NCBI RefSeq assembly: GCF_000511385.1
Contig: NC_023137.1
Coordinates: 3,603,001 to 3,667,000 of the forward strand
Origin: Phaeobacter gallaeciensis DSM 26640
Lineage (GTDB): Bacteria > Pseudomonadota > Alphaproteobacteria > Rhodobacterales > Rhodobacteraceae
Direction: 5' to 3'
DNA: 64,000 bases
In this document: piece by piece, positions 45,850 to 55,200 of the stretch
Numbering within the stretch: position 1 is the first letter of the stretch
How the letters are laid out: each line of letters begins with the position of its first letter
Notes under the pieces: model-generated
What the model saw: only the letters and a program-made list of their open reading frames with translations
Databases searched by the model: none
What the model was told of the DNA's origin: nothing
Program-made: the position numbers and the translations under genes

Positions 45850-46995
45850 TCAGCGATCTTCGCCGCGATAGACATTTGCTTGATAGTTTTCCGACAGCGT
45901 GATCTCGACGGCGTTCTCCTCTTTGTCGACGACCAGTCGACCGGGGAACAGGCGCTGGATCGAGAGCGCCTCTCGGTCGAAGGCCGCCGCAGTCTGGCGG
46001 GCTGAATTGAGGATAGACAGTACCGCCGGCGAGGTTGCGGCCACAAAATGCCCGGATTCCGCAGTATCGGCATAGGCGGTTGTATCGACCACCTCAATGG
46101 GCAGCTCAGACACGTCATCCAATGATTTCAGATTGCCGAGCCGGCCTCGGTTGTGGGTTCCACGAAGGCGTTGCGACAGGTTCAGCACATTGTCCTTACG
46201 CGAGACCATCACGACAAATGGCTGCGGTACCGGATCGATCCTGCGCATTTGGCTGCGGAACACTTCGACATCCAGATCTGGCGACATCAGGATCACCGCT
46301 CCAAGGTTTTTGCTGCTCCAGCCGGGTGTCTTGATCTCCATCTGGCGCATGGTTTCCATCACCAGCTGCGATCCCATGGAATGTGCCACCAGCACCACGC
46401 GGTTGGACACACCGGGTTTCAGATTGCGCAGCAATTGCTCCAGGCCATCGCGTGCAAATAGCACGCTGTCGCCGTCGTAGGCATAACCCAGAGGATTGCC
46501 CTGACTGGGCCAAGAATAAATGATCGTGGCGCCGGGGATATCGATGTCATTTGTCAGCTGAGCGGCCCGGAAAGCAGTCTCTGCCTGGGTTGAGTTGAAC
46601 CCATGTACAAAAACAGTGATGTCACGTTCCCCGACAGGATATGCTGACAGGTCCTGAGCGATCCGGCGGTTCAGCTCAGCCATCCCACCGAGCCTTTGCC
46701 GGCCCGCCATGGTGAACTGGGTTTCGGGGTTGGGTTCGGCATAGGCAAAATCCAACTGTCCTGGCGAATGACTGGGCGGGATCGACACCGTTAGCTCCAG
46801 CAGGCGCAGGGTATCAGATCGTTCTGGGCCAAAGGTGCCGTTGGGCAGCGGCTCACGAGTGGTTGCGCCGAATATGGTTTTTGCTTTGCCAACCTCCAAC
46901 GCGCCGGGAACGGTTGGGGTAAAGGATCTGTCAGTGCAGCCAGCTGCAACAATCAACACGATGCAAAGACGGGAAAGGACTCGTGAAAAACGCAT
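45850..46995 (-). CDS. Alpha/beta hydrolase (DUF900) lipoprotein
   Basis: A 381-residue protein with a lipoprotein signal (VAAGC, Cys20) and a DUF900-type hydrolase fold. The nucleophile elbow AHSMGSQ, FVHGFNSTQAETAFRAAQLTND and SWPSQGNPLGYAYD are visible. The substrate is unknown. It is the last gene of the hslV-hslU transcription direction, 85 bp after hslU. ATG 46995 puts the lipobox at the right distance. Confidence 0.83.
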   Translation of the reverse strand: MRFSRVLSRLCIVLIVAAGCTDRSFTPTVPGALEVGKAKTIFGATTREPLPNGTFGPERSDTLRLLELTVSIPPSHSPGQLDFAYAEPNPETQFTMAGRQRLGGMAELNRRIAQDLSAYPVGERDITVFVHGFNSTQAETAFRAAQLTNDIDIPGATIIYSWPSQGNPLGYAYDGDSVLFARDGLEQLLRNLKPGVSNRVVLVAHSMGSQLVMETMRQMEIKTPGWSSKNLGAVILMSPDLDVEVFRSQMRRIDPVPQPFVVMVSRKDNVLNLSQRLRGTHNRGRLGNLKSLDDVSELPIEVVDTTAYADTAESGHFVAATSPAVLSILNSARQTAAAFDREALSIQRLFPGRLVVDKEENAVEITLSENYQANVYRGEDR

Positions 46996-47080
46996 GTTTC
47001 GGACCACCAATTGACAATGGCGGCAGGCTACTGGGCGCCCACCGCCATGTCCACTGATTGCGCAGATGCCCTAGCGACGA

Positions 47081-48391
47081 TTAGAGCACATATCGGCTGA
47101 CATCTGCGGATTTGGTCAGCTCACCCAAGTTCTTGCGGACAAATGCGGCATCCACAGTGACTGTTTCACCTGAACGATCCGGCGCGCTGAACGACAGTTC
47201 CTCGAACACTCGTTCAATCACCGTATAAAGACGCCGTGCGCCGATGTTCTCAACGGTCTGATTGACCTCAGCTGCAATCTTTGCCAGCGATGCGATCCCG
47301 TCATCGGTGAAGCTGACAGTCACCTCCTCAGTACCCAGCAGAGCAGTATATTGCAGCGTCAGAGCATTGTCCGTCTCGGTGAGGATACGTACAAAATCCT
47401 CCTCGCTGAGCGCGCGCAGATTGACGCGGATCGGCAGGCGGCCCTGCAGTTCGGGCAGCAGATCTGACGGTTTGGCGATATGAAACGCACCCGAAGCGAT
47501 AAACAGGATATGGTCGGTTTTGACCGGACCGTGTTTGGTCGACACGGTGGTGCCTTCAATCAGGGGCAGCAGATCGCGCTGGACCCCTTCGCGGCTGACG
47601 TCGCCGCCACGCGCGTCTTGACGGGTGCAGACCTTGTCGATTTCATCGAGAAACACGATGCCATTCTGTTCAACTGACTCAAGCGCCGCCTTGGTCACGG
47701 TTTCGTCGTCTAGGAGCTTGTCCGCCTCTTCGCCGATCAGCACATCATAGCTGTCAGCAACAGTCATCTTCTTGCGCGTGGTGCGTCCGCCCATCGCTTT
47801 CCCGAAGAGGTCACCGAGATTCATCATGCCCATGTTGCCACCCGGCTGACCGGGGATTTCGAACATGCCCCCCATCGGGTTGGAGCTGTCTGAGACATCC
47901 AGCTCGATGATGGTATCATCCAGCTCGCCGGCTTTCAGCTTCTTGCGGAACATATCGCGGGTGGCATCACGTGCGTCGGTGCCGGCGATGGCATCAATCA
48001 CCCGTTCTTCAGCAGCCTGGCGGGCCTTTGTCTTCACATCGTCGCGCATGTGTTCGCGCGTTTGAACAATGGCAATATCCACCAGATCCCGGATGATCTG
48101 CTCCACATCGCGACCGACATAGCCGACCTCGGTGAATTTGGTGGCTTCCACCTTGATAAAGGGCGCGCGGGCCAGTTTTGCAAGCCGACGAGAGATCTCT
48201 GTCTTGCCGACACCGGTGGGCCCGATCATGAGAATATTCTTGGGGTAGACTTCGTCGCGCAGATCATCGCCCAGCTGCTTGCGGCGCCAGCGATTGCGCA
48301 GGGCGACGGCAACAGCGCGTTTTGCATCGGTCTGGCCAATGATGAAGCGATCCAGTTCAGAGACGATTTCGCGAGGGGTGAGGTCAGTCAT
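47081..48391 (-). CDS. hslU: ATP-dependent protease ATPase subunit HslU
   Basis: A 436-residue AAA+ unfoldase with Walker [11 protein letters not shown], Walker B FLDEID and the C-terminal SADVSRYVL tail that docks Hsl[17 protein letters not shown] is the N-terminal family motif. The intermediate domain (about 110-240) is present in full length. It is separated from hslV by one membrane protein gene. Confidence 0.96.
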   Translation of the reverse strand: MTDLTPREIVSELDRFIIGQTDAKRAVAVALRNRWRRKQLGDDLRDEVYPKNILMIGPTGVGKTEISRRLAKLARAPFIKVEATKFTEVGYVGRDVEQIIRDLVDIAIVQTREHMRDDVKTKARQAAEERVIDAIAGTDARDATRDMFRKKLKAGELDDTIIELDVSDSSNPMGGMFEIPGQPGGNMGMMNLGDLFGKAMGGRTTRKKMTVADSYDVLIGEEADKLLDDETVTKAALESVEQNGIVFLDEIDKVCTRQDARGGDVSREGVQRDLLPLIEGTTVSTKHGPVKTDHILFIASGAFHIAKPSDLLPELQGRLPIRVNLRALSEEDFVRILTETDNALTLQYTALLGTEEVTVSFTDDGIASLAKIAAEVNQTVENIGARRLYTVIERVFEELSFSAPDRSGETVTVDAAFVRKNLGELTKSADVSRYVL

Positions 48392-48403
48392 GAGAGGTCC
48401 GTT

Positions 48404-49474
48404 TCAGTGAGCAGGCGGCAGCCGGTCCAGCGGCAACACCCGTGAGAGAGGGGAAATCAGCAAGGCCCGGATCCGTGCCCAGAAGGCACCTAGGATCACC
48501 AGGAACAGGCCCAGCACGAGAATGGTAGTGGCGGCGCCGTCTCCGTCGAAGACCGTGGCTGCCAAGGTAACGCTGTAACCGATCGCAGCAATCAGAAATG
48601 ACCGCCGGTCGATGATGATCGCAACCAGCGCGAAGGTGAGGAGCACAGCCATCAGCGCCAGATTGGCGCTGGATGTGCCGTTGTCCAGAAGGCTGAGAGC
48701 GATGGTATTGACCAACGCCGGCGCGGCCACCACGTGCAGCCAGAACCCCTGAGCAGAGCGCCGGGTGACCCGGTGCGGATCGCTCAGGTCAAACAGCATC
48801 GCCACCGCAAAGACACCGACGCCAACCAGCAGGGTTACCCAGGCAAAGGGGCCAGAGGCTGACAGCAGAAACAGATCACTCATGCCGGTTAGGCTGCCCG
48901 ATTGATTTGCGGCCAGCATCAGGGCCAGCGTGAACACGCCAAGCGCGATCAGCGCCATCGCAAAGGGGACGCGAAACCGCAGCCAGTAGACCGCAATTGA
49001 GAGGGTGGTCAGTGCAACAGCCAGCGGCAGACTGGAATAGTCACCCTGCGCGACCATGAACACCTGCGAATATTCCGCCGAAAGCCCGACGCCGGCATTC
49101 AGGGTCCAAAGGATCGAGAGCGCAATCGCCGGCGCGACCATGCGGCGGCGGCGGATGAAATACTCACTCAGCACCCATAAAACCACGGCCCCAACCAAGG
49201 AGGACATGGTCGCCTTTTGAACCAGCCCCCCCAACCCTTCGGTCATGGAAATGCCGGTTACAGCGGCCCATCCGGTGGCCAGGATGATCAAACCGATGAC
49301 AATGAAAATCTCGTTGAACCCTTTGAACAGCTCAAAGGGTTCATCACCGGGAGCGAGATTTTCACGCGCCCCCCGTCGGCTATGTGCCAAGGCCATGAGA
49401 GAGGCAGCCTGTGACTCGCTCAACAGACCTGAGCCAACCGCTGCGCGAATATCGTTTTGATCGATATGGCTCAT
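48404..49474 (-). CDS. Membrane protein of unknown function between hslV and hslU
   Basis: A 356-residue protein. Residues 1-50 are soluble with a short helical SESQAASLMALAHSRRG segment; residues 55-345 hold about eleven hydrophobic segments. No catalytic motif is seen. Its ATG lies one base after the hslV stop and its stop 12 bp before hslU, so it is made with the protease. I do not recognise a family with confidence; the N-terminal soluble segment plus polytopic region resembles DUF2157-like proteins in layout. Confidence 0.75.
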   Translation of the reverse strand: MSHIDQNDIRAAVGSGLLSESQAASLMALAHSRRGARENLAPGDEPFELFKGFNEIFIVIGLIILATGWAAVTGISMTEGLGGLVQKATMSSLVGAVVLWVLSEYFIRRRRMVAPAIALSILWTLNAGVGLSAEYSQVFMVAQGDYSSLPLAVALTTLSIAVYWLRFRVPFAMALIALGVFTLALMLAANQSGSLTGMSDLFLLSASGPFAWVTLLVGVGVFAVAMLFDLSDPHRVTRRSAQGFWLHVVAAPALVNTIALSLLDNGTSSANLALMAVLLTFALVAIIIDRRSFLIAAIGYSVTLAATVFDGDGAATTILVLGLFLVILGAFWARIRALLISPLSRVLPLDRLPPAH

Positions 49475-49475
49475 G

Positions 49476-50039
49476 TCAGTCCTTCTGGCTGATGCTTTCA
49501 ACTGTCAAACGACCGTTGGTATAGACGCAGATATCAGCGGCAATCGCCATGGCATCCCGGGCAACGGCCTCGGCGTTGCGATCACTGTCCATCATGCCGC
49601 GTGCGGCCGCCAGCGCGAAGTTGCCGCCTGATCCGATGGCGGCGACGTCATGTTCGGGTTCCAGCACATCGCCGGCGCCGGTGATCACGAACATATCCGC
49701 CCCGTCGGTCACGATCAGCATCGCCTCCAGTTTTTGCAGGTATTTGTCAGTGCGCCAGTCCTTGGCCAGCTCGACACTGGCGCGGGCGAGCTGCCCGGGA
49801 GTGGCCTCCAGTTTCGCCTCCAGCCGTTCCAGCAGAGTGAAGGCATCGGCGGTAGAGCCGGCAAACCCCGCCACGACATCAAATCCACCGGGCGACAGGC
49901 GGCGCACTTTGCGGGCAGAGCCCTTGATCACGGTTTGGCCAAGGGACACCTGCCCGTCGCCAGCGATGACGACTTCGCCGTCTTTTTTTACGCCAATGAT
50001 CGTGGTGCCGTGCCAGCCCGGAAATTGATCGTCTGCCAT
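49476..50039 (-). CDS. hslV: ATP-dependent protease subunit HslV
   Basis: A 187-residue threonine protease. The catalytic Thr is in [19 protein letters not shown]; here it follows about ten extra residues ([11 protein letters not shown]) that should be removed, unlike E. coli where Thr follows Met directly. Two ATG codons are adjacent; GAGGAG lies six bases before the second (50039), three before the first (50042), so the second is preferred. It starts a heat-shock operon with the membrane gene and hslU. Confidence 0.95.
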   Translation of the reverse strand: MADDQFPGWHGTTIIGVKKDGEVVIAGDGQVSLGQTVIKGSARKVRRLSPGGFDVVAGFAGSTADAFTLLERLEAKLEATPGQLARASVELAKDWRTDKYLQKLEAMLIVTDGADMFVITGAGDVLEPEHDVAAIGSGGNFALAAARGMMDSDRNAEAVARDAMAIAADICVYTNGRLTVESISQKD

Positions 50040-50061
50040 CATGTTCTCCTCGTTTCCAGGC

Positions 50062-50091
50062 CTATATGGGCACTGGTCATTTATACCTCAA
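50062..50091 (-). promoter_or_regulatory. Sigma-32 (RpoH)-like promoter of hslV
   Basis: On the minus strand GGTTGAGG (minus-35) is followed at 15 bases by CCCATATAG (minus-10), a close match to the heat-shock consensus CTTGAAA...CCCATNT. The predicted start is about 13 to 16 bases before the hslV ATG. Confidence 0.72.
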
Positions 50092-50374
50092 CCGGGTGCT
50101 ATCCGTTGCGGGGGCCGGGGATCAAGTGAATAGCCACCTCCCTCGCCTTGCGCCGAACCATCTGACAAGGTCCTGTCGAGTAAGCGAAGACCGCTCGCCG
50201 AGGATGGCTGAGAAGAGCCTTGCGCCCGTTACGCGGGCAGGTTGCCTAAAAAACATGCTATGCAAAAACTGCAATTCGGGGCTGTCGAACCGGCAATTGT
50301 GAGACTCGGCAGCCCACCCTACATGAGGCTCACAACCGACACGGTGTCGGCTGGTTCTCATAAGGAATGCGCAA
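50092..50374. other. Gene-free stretch between hslV and the DUF1127 gene
   Basis: The hslV promoter lies at its left edge. On the right it must hold the promoter and leader of the DUF1127 gene; a short GCCCG/CGGGC palindrome is at about 50224-50236. I see no further gene. Confidence 0.6.
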
Positions 50375-50569
50375 ATGGCTACCACAGCAAACATCCATGC
50401 GCCGATCGGTGCAGTGACCGTACTCCGCCTGGTGGACGCAGTCTTCAACGCCAAGTCTTCGATCCTGGCGTGGAAAGAAGCACGCGACACTCGTAACGCC
50501 CTGTCCGAGCTGACCGATACGCAGCTGGAAGACATCGGCCTGACCCGCGCGGATATCGCAAAGATCTGA
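50375..50569 (+). CDS. DUF1127 (YjiS-like) small protein
   Basis: A 64-residue protein whose C-terminal part (WKEARDTRNALSELTDTQLEDIGLTRADIAKI, core RNALSELTD and DIGLTRADI) is the DUF1127 motif, an Arg-rich amphipathic segment implicated in stress and RNA-related functions in Alphaproteobacteria. The N-terminal half is hydrophobic enough to bind a membrane. AAGGA precedes ATG 50375. A terminator follows. Confidence 0.88.
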   Translation: MATTANIHAPIGAVTVLRLVDAVFNAKSSILAWKEARDTRNALSELTDTQLEDIGLTRADIAKI

Positions 50570-50599
50570 GGGCAGATTCCTCAGTACCAAGATGATTTG

Positions 50600-50625
50600 G
50601 CCGCTCCTTTCAGGGCGGCTTTTTA
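50600..50625 (+). terminator. Intrinsic terminator after the DUF1127 gene
   Basis: GCCGC-TCC-TTTCA-GG-GCGGC hairpin (50600-50619) followed by TTTTT and a further T-rich run. Confidence 0.85.
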
Positions 50626-50648
50626 TTTTGTCAGAGCCTGTTTTGCGA

Positions 50649-51014
50649 TCAGGATCGCAACCTATAGCGCCCTGCCTGATCCGGTAGCCAAGCTTCTACC
50701 GCAGCTGTGGCAACCACATGTTTGCCGCCGTCCGCATGATCATCCACATTCAATCCGCCAAAAACCGCCCGCACGGTGGCGCGTCCACGTGGCAGATCGC
50801 CCGCGACCAGATCGCAATCCACCTTGTCAGGCTCCTGAACACCGATTGTGACCTCGACACGCATTTCAGTGTGATCAATACCCAATTTCGCAAAGAGTGT
50901 GATCGAGGAGTGGTGCAGCGCATCCTGCACCGCGCGGCGGGCCGCCTTGGTGTAATCCTGCCCATAAAGATCATTGCCGGTGCCCATTTCCAGAATAATG
51001 CGTTTCTCAGTCAT
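50649..51014 (-). CDS. Lin0512 family protein (copy 2)
   Basis: A 121-residue protein with the family pattern IILEMGTGNDLYGQDYTKAARRAVQDALHHSS (core GNDLYGQDYTKAA), and VTIGVQEPDKVD and a small C-terminal domain. The ATG overlaps the stop of copy 1 by 8 bases (ATGACTGA). Function is unknown for the family. Confidence 0.82.
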   Translation of the reverse strand: MTEKRIILEMGTGNDLYGQDYTKAARRAVQDALHHSSITLFAKLGIDHTEMRVEVTIGVQEPDKVDCDLVAGDLPRGRATVRAVFGGLNVDDHADGGKHVVATAAVEAWLPDQAGRYRLRS

Positions 51015-51357
51015 CTGTCGGCTCCATATCAAATGAGACGATGATGGCTGCATTGGCGATCACCGTGTGGCCAGTACCGGGTTTATCGATATCGAGGCCC
51101 CCCTTGGTCACATGAATCTCCGCTGTGCCATAGGGAAAGACCGCGCTGAGCGCGTCGTGGTCGATGGCGTCTGGGTTTTGCACGCCGATTTCAGCACGGA
51201 TGCGCATGGCGGATTTTGGAAAATCGAACAGTTCGGCAACATTGACTGAGTTGTGCCAAAGCGCATCCTTGATCGCTCGCTTTGCGGCTTCGGTATAGTC
51301 CTGGCGCCGCAGCGACGTCCCCATCCCGAACTCTACCAATACCCGTGTTTCAGCCAT
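51007..51357 (-). CDS. Lin0512 family protein (copy 1)
   Basis: A 116-residue relative of the gene downstream, sharing FGMGTSLRRQDYTEAAKRAIKDALWHNS (core), IGVQNPDAID and GGLDIDKPGTGHTVIANAA. Tandem, coupled paralogs suggest a heteromer. It lies 91 bp downstream of trxA, but a terminator separates them. Confidence 0.82.
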   Translation of the reverse strand: MAETRVLVEFGMGTSLRRQDYTEAAKRAIKDALWHNSVNVAELFDFPKSAMRIRAEIGVQNPDAIDHDALSAVFPYGTAEIHVTKGGLDIDKPGTGHTVIANAAIIVSFDMEPTDD

Positions 51358-51395
51358 TGGATCTCCCCTGTTCTGTGGCCCAGAATGCGGCCTAT

Positions 51396-51422
51396 AAAAA
51401 AGGCGCCCCAGTGGGACGCCTT
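51396..51422 (-). terminator. Terminator of trxA
   Basis: On the minus strand AAGGCGTCCC-ACT-GGGGCGCCTT is followed by six T. It closes the trxA transcript, which may include the long addB-addA operon. Confidence 0.83.
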
Positions 51423-51448
51423 CTGATATCTCGGTCTCTGCAACCGGA

Positions 51449-51769
51449 TCAGATCGAGTCGTCGATCCAGCTTTGCAGTGCCGCTTTGGGGGCAGCACCA
51501 GAGCGGTTGGAAACAACCTCGCCGTCCTTGAAAATGAACAGTGCAGGAATGCCGCGTACACCCATGGCCGAAGCTGCGTTGGGGTTGCTGTCGACATCGA
51601 CCTTGGCGATCTTGACCTTATCGCCGTATTCAGCCGCCAGCTCTTCCAGAGCGGGGCCAATCTGTTTGCAGGGACCGCACCATTCGGCCCAGAAATCCAC
51701 CACGACGGGGACTTCGGAATTCTTCACTTCGGCATCGAAAGTGGCATCGGTTACGGCGACGGTGGACAT
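51449..51769 (-). CDS. trxA: Thioredoxin
   Basis: A 106-residue thioredoxin with active site WCGPCKQ and the usual cis-Pro in RGIPALFIF. It reduces disulfides in cytosolic proteins. It lies 62 bp downstream of addA in the same direction and ends at a strong terminator. Confidence 0.95.
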   Translation of the reverse strand: MSTVAVTDATFDAEVKNSEVPVVVDFWAEWCGPCKQIGPALEELAAEYGDKVKIAKVDVDSNPNAASAMGVRGIPALFIFKDGEVVSNRSGAAPKAALQSWIDDSI

Positions 51770-51831
51770 TGGAATGTCTCCCTAAGAGTGTGGCAGTTCG
51801 GCTGTGAACCTATGAACGCCTTAACGGATCG

Positions 51832-54800
51832 TCAAGGTATCTGGCGGCGCTTAAGCGCGGATGACACAAGATCGTGTGGCAACTCCATCAGCGTCGCGGT
51901 ACGGGTCCAAAGCAGCGCAGTGTCAATCCGCCGATCAGGGTAGAGGGCTGCAAGCGCATGGGCATAGGCCCCCATTTGCCGCAACAGCCCCTCCGGGCAG
52001 GCCTCCACGCTGGTGGGAACGGTGGCGTTCGATTTGAAATCAATCGCCTGGACCCGATCCGGTGTCACGATCAGCCGGTCAATCACGCCATGAATGCGAC
52101 GGCCATCCAGATCTGCGGTTATCGCAACCTCAGCCAGGGTATCCGGGGCAAAGATCGGGGTCAGATCCGAGGTGGTCAGCACTCGCGTCGCTTCAGCCAG
52201 CAGATCTGCGGTGTCTTCATGCCCTGCGAGCAAAGCCTCCGCCAGTTGGGGCCAGCTATCCTGATCTGCGCTGGGTAGATGTTCCAGCAGGCTATGCAAA
52301 CGGCTGCCGCGTGCCTTGGCGATATCTTCGTCCTGTCCCAGATCCCCCGCCAAAGCCTTGGCGCCGCCCAGTTCCGACGGGCTGAGTGTTGAGGTTGGTG
52401 GCTGATAGGGCGGTGGCAGCTGTTTGAATACCTCCGGCAGTTGCGGCGTGGTCGTGACCACCGGGGGATCTGCGTGAAACGGCAGCCCGTCCCAATCCCC
52501 ATGCTGCAGCCGCAGGCCCTCACCATTGCCGGTATCATAGGGGGTGGCACCGGCCTCTTGCAGCGCGCGCTCGACCATCTGGTACCAACTGTCCCCATCC
52601 TTGGACAGCTCACCCGCAGCGGCGACGATTAACCACTTTTCCGCCCGTGTCAGCGCCACATAGAGCAGCCGGAGCCTTTCATTCCGTGCCTTCTCCTGCG
52701 CGGTCTCGCGGGCGGCTTGCATCACATCGGGCATCTGGGCGCTGGGCAGTTTCCACATCGGCCCAGCTTCGGCGCGCATGATCTCATCATCACGTGGAGG
52801 TTTGCGTTTCGCGGTGTCAGGCAGGATCACGATTGGTGCCTCGAGACCCTTTGATCCATGCACCGACATCACCCGGATCATATCGCCCGCCGCGCCCATC
52901 TGGCGTTTGATTTCCAGATCGTCGGCCTGCATCCAGACCAAAAACCCAGTGAGGCTGGGAATATCCGTGCGTTCATAGGCCAGTGCCTGGCTGAGCAGGG
53001 CGTTAATGCCATCCTCCGCCTCCGGTCCCAACCGGCCAAGCAGGCGCTGACGTCCGCCGTGACGTGTCAGGATCCGCTCAATCAGGTCATAGGGACGCAG
53101 GAAATCGGTCTGACTGCGCAGGTCATCAATGATGGCCATCGTGTCAGGGTATTCCGCAGCGCGATCCCGCAGCGCGGTCCAGAGATAACTGCCGCCCTCA
53201 CGCCGGTGGGCCAGATCGAACAATGTCTGTTCGTCCCAGCCAAACAGTGGTGATTTCAGTGCAGCAGCCAGCGACAGGGAATCTTCCGGCGTGGCGAGAA
53301 AGGACAACAGCGCCGCCAGATCCTTCACCGCCAGTTCTGCGCCAATTTTCAACCGGTCGGCGCCGGCGATGGGCAGTCGTGCAGCCTTACAGGCGCGGAT
53401 GATTTCAGAGAACAGCTCGGACCGGCGCTGTACGAGGATCAGAAAATCTCCAGCCTGCACTGGGCGACGGCGAAAGCTGCCCCGCTCTGGGCCATCCTCC
53501 GGCAGGGTTACCTTGCTGTCGATCATTTCCTTGATCGTGGTTGCGATCCGTTCCGCCAGAATGACGGTGTGATGGCGCGCGCCGGGGCGATCCACCGGAT
53601 CGGTCCAGTCACGCTCTTCTTCGGTGTCAACTTTGTCTACGACCGGCCAGAGATCGACCCGACCCGGCAGTTCCGATTTAAAGGCGCGGTGCAGGGCGTC
53701 GCGGTGAAATCCTGCGCCGGGGCTATCCTTGAACACCAGATCAACCAGCCCAAGGATCGCCGCGGAGGAACGGAACGAGAATTCCAGCGCCGCGTTTTGC
53801 AAGGCGTTGCCAGTCTCTGCCAGTCGATCTGCAAATTCTGTCTGCATCCTGTCAAAGGCGTCAGGGTCGGCGCCCTGAAAGGAATAGATCGACTGTTTCT
53901 TGTCACCGACAACAAAAATCGTACGCTCAACCTCAGACCGCGCGCCCTCCCCTGCGGTAAACTCCTGCGCCAGCTTCTCAACCACATCCCATTGCACCGG
54001 GCTGGTGTCCTGTGCTTCATCCACCAATATGTGATCAATGCCGCCGTCCAGCCGGTAGAGAACCCAGGCAGCCACCGCCGGATCATTCAGCAGCTGACGT
54101 GCCTTCAGGATCAAATCGTCAAAGTCGAGCCAGCCGCGCAGCTGTTTACGGCGATCATATTCCGGCAGGAATGCGGCGGCAAAGTCATGCAGAATCAGCG
54201 ATTTCTCAACTGCGGCCAGGGCGAGGCGCTGGGCGCGGGCCGCCTCAACCCGTCGCATCAGTGGTTCCAGCTGATCCATCAGCGCGACATTGCTTTCCCG
54301 CAGTTTCTTGGTGGGAAAGGCATTGATTTTGGCCGTAAAGGGCGCCTTTGCGGAGGCCCCGGTCAGAAACACCGATTCAAGAACTGGCAAATCCGCAAGC
54401 GTCGGCTCGGTGATTTTGCGCAGCTTCGCAGCGGCCTTGGCATCGGTGCTGCCACCCTGTTCCAACATGGTACAGGTGCGCGCCAGCAGGTCCCCCTCGC
54501 CCCCCAGATAGACGCTTTCCTCCAACATCTTGGCATCGAAGTCCGTCGGCAGATCGAACAACCTGCGCAATCCGGCGCGATCCAGTGGCACCTCAAAATC
54601 GGAGCGGCGCTGACAGATTGCGGCGGTCAGCGTCTCAAAATCGCTATCGGTCACCTGCCAGGCCAGTCTGGCGATCAGACCGGCCTCCTCCGGGATTTCG
54701 CTGTTTGCGATGGCTTCTACCACCTCGCCCCGCAGCAATACCGCGGCGCGGTCGTCCATTTCTGAAAACTGTGGGCTGACGCCGGCCTCTAGCGGGAACC

Positions 54801-55200
54801 GGCGCAGCAGCGAGGCGCAAAAGGAATGGATGGTCTGGATTTTCAAGCCACCGGGCGTCTCAATCGCACGTGCAAACAGGGTGCGGGCCTGCGCCATACC
54901 CTCGGCCGAGATCACATCATGGGCGCCCAGCTCTGTCAGTGCAGACGTAAGTGCCTCATCTCCGAGCATAGCCCATTCGCCGAGCCGTTTGAACAGGCGG
55001 TTCTGCATCTCGCTTGCGGCGGCTTTGGTGTAGGTCAGGCACAAGATGTGTTGCGGTTGGACCCCACGTAGCAGCAGGCGAGCCACGCGGTCGGTCAGCA
55101 CTTTGGTTTTGCCTGATCCAGCGTTTGCCGCCAGCCAGGTTGAGGCATCGGGGCGCGCGGCGCGGAACTGCGCCTCTGAGGCGGCGTCGCGGGCGGTCAT
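51832..55200 (-). CDS. addA: Double-strand break repair helicase-nuclease subunit AddA
   Basis: A 1122-residue UvrD-like helicase with a RecB-type nuclease. Walker A ANAGSGKTKVL, CLTYTKAAASEM (motif Ia-like), DEAQDTSPVQW and VTKALTRAEKWL-type VALTRAEKW are helicase motifs; the nuclease Asp/Lys pair is in AIDFKSN near the C terminus. It works with AddB at double-strand ends. ATG 55200 overlaps the addB stop by 4 bases. Confidence 0.92.
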   Translation of the reverse strand: MTARDAASEAQFRAARPDASTWLAANAGSGKTKVLTDRVARLLLRGVQPQHILCLTYTKAAASEMQNRLFKRLGEWAMLGDEALTSALTELGAHDVISAEGMAQARTLFARAIETPGGLKIQTIHSFCASLLRRFPLEAGVSPQFSEMDDRAAVLLRGEVVEAIANSEIPEEAGLIARLAWQVTDSDFETLTAAICQRRSDFEVPLDRAGLRRLFDLPTDFDAKMLEESVYLGGEGDLLARTCTMLEQGGSTDAKAAAKLRKITEPTLADLPVLESVFLTGASAKAPFTAKINAFPTKKLRESNVALMDQLEPLMRRVEAARAQRLALAAVEKSLILHDFAAAFLPEYDRRKQLRGWLDFDDLILKARQLLNDPAVAAWVLYRLDGGIDHILVDEAQDTSPVQWDVVEKLAQEFTAGEGARSEVERTIFVVGDKKQSIYSFQGADPDAFDRMQTEFADRLAETGNALQNAALEFSFRSSAAILGLVDLVFKDSPGAGFHRDALHRAFKSELPGRVDLWPVVDKVDTEEERDWTDPVDRPGARHHTVILAERIATTIKEMIDSKVTLPEDGPERGSFRRRPVQAGDFLILVQRRSELFSEIIRACKAARLPIAGADRLKIGAELAVKDLAALLSFLATPEDSLSLAAALKSPLFGWDEQTLFDLAHRREGGSYLWTALRDRAAEYPDTMAIIDDLRSQTDFLRPYDLIERILTRHGGRQRLLGRLGPEAEDGINALLSQALAYERTDIPSLTGFLVWMQADDLEIKRQMGAAGDMIRVMSVHGSKGLEAPIVILPDTAKRKPPRDDEIMRAEAGPMWKLPSAQMPDVMQAARETAQEKARNERLRLLYVALTRAEKWLIVAAAGELSKDGDSWYQMVERALQEAGATPYDTGNGEGLRLQHGDWDGLPFHADPPVVTTTPQLPEVFKQLPPPYQPPTSTLSPSELGGAKALAGDLGQDEDIAKARGSRLHSLLEHLPSADQDSWPQLAEALLAGHEDTADLLAEATRVLTTSDLTPIFAPDTLAEVAITADLDGRRIHGVIDRLIVTPDRVQAIDFKSNATVPTSVEACPEGLLRQMGAYAHALAALYPDRRIDTALLWTRTATLMELPHDLVSSALKRRQIP

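Noticed and set aside
53569..54765. 398-codon ORF antisense to addA
   Set aside because: Overlaps the conserved helicase region of addA completely and has no recognisable domain.
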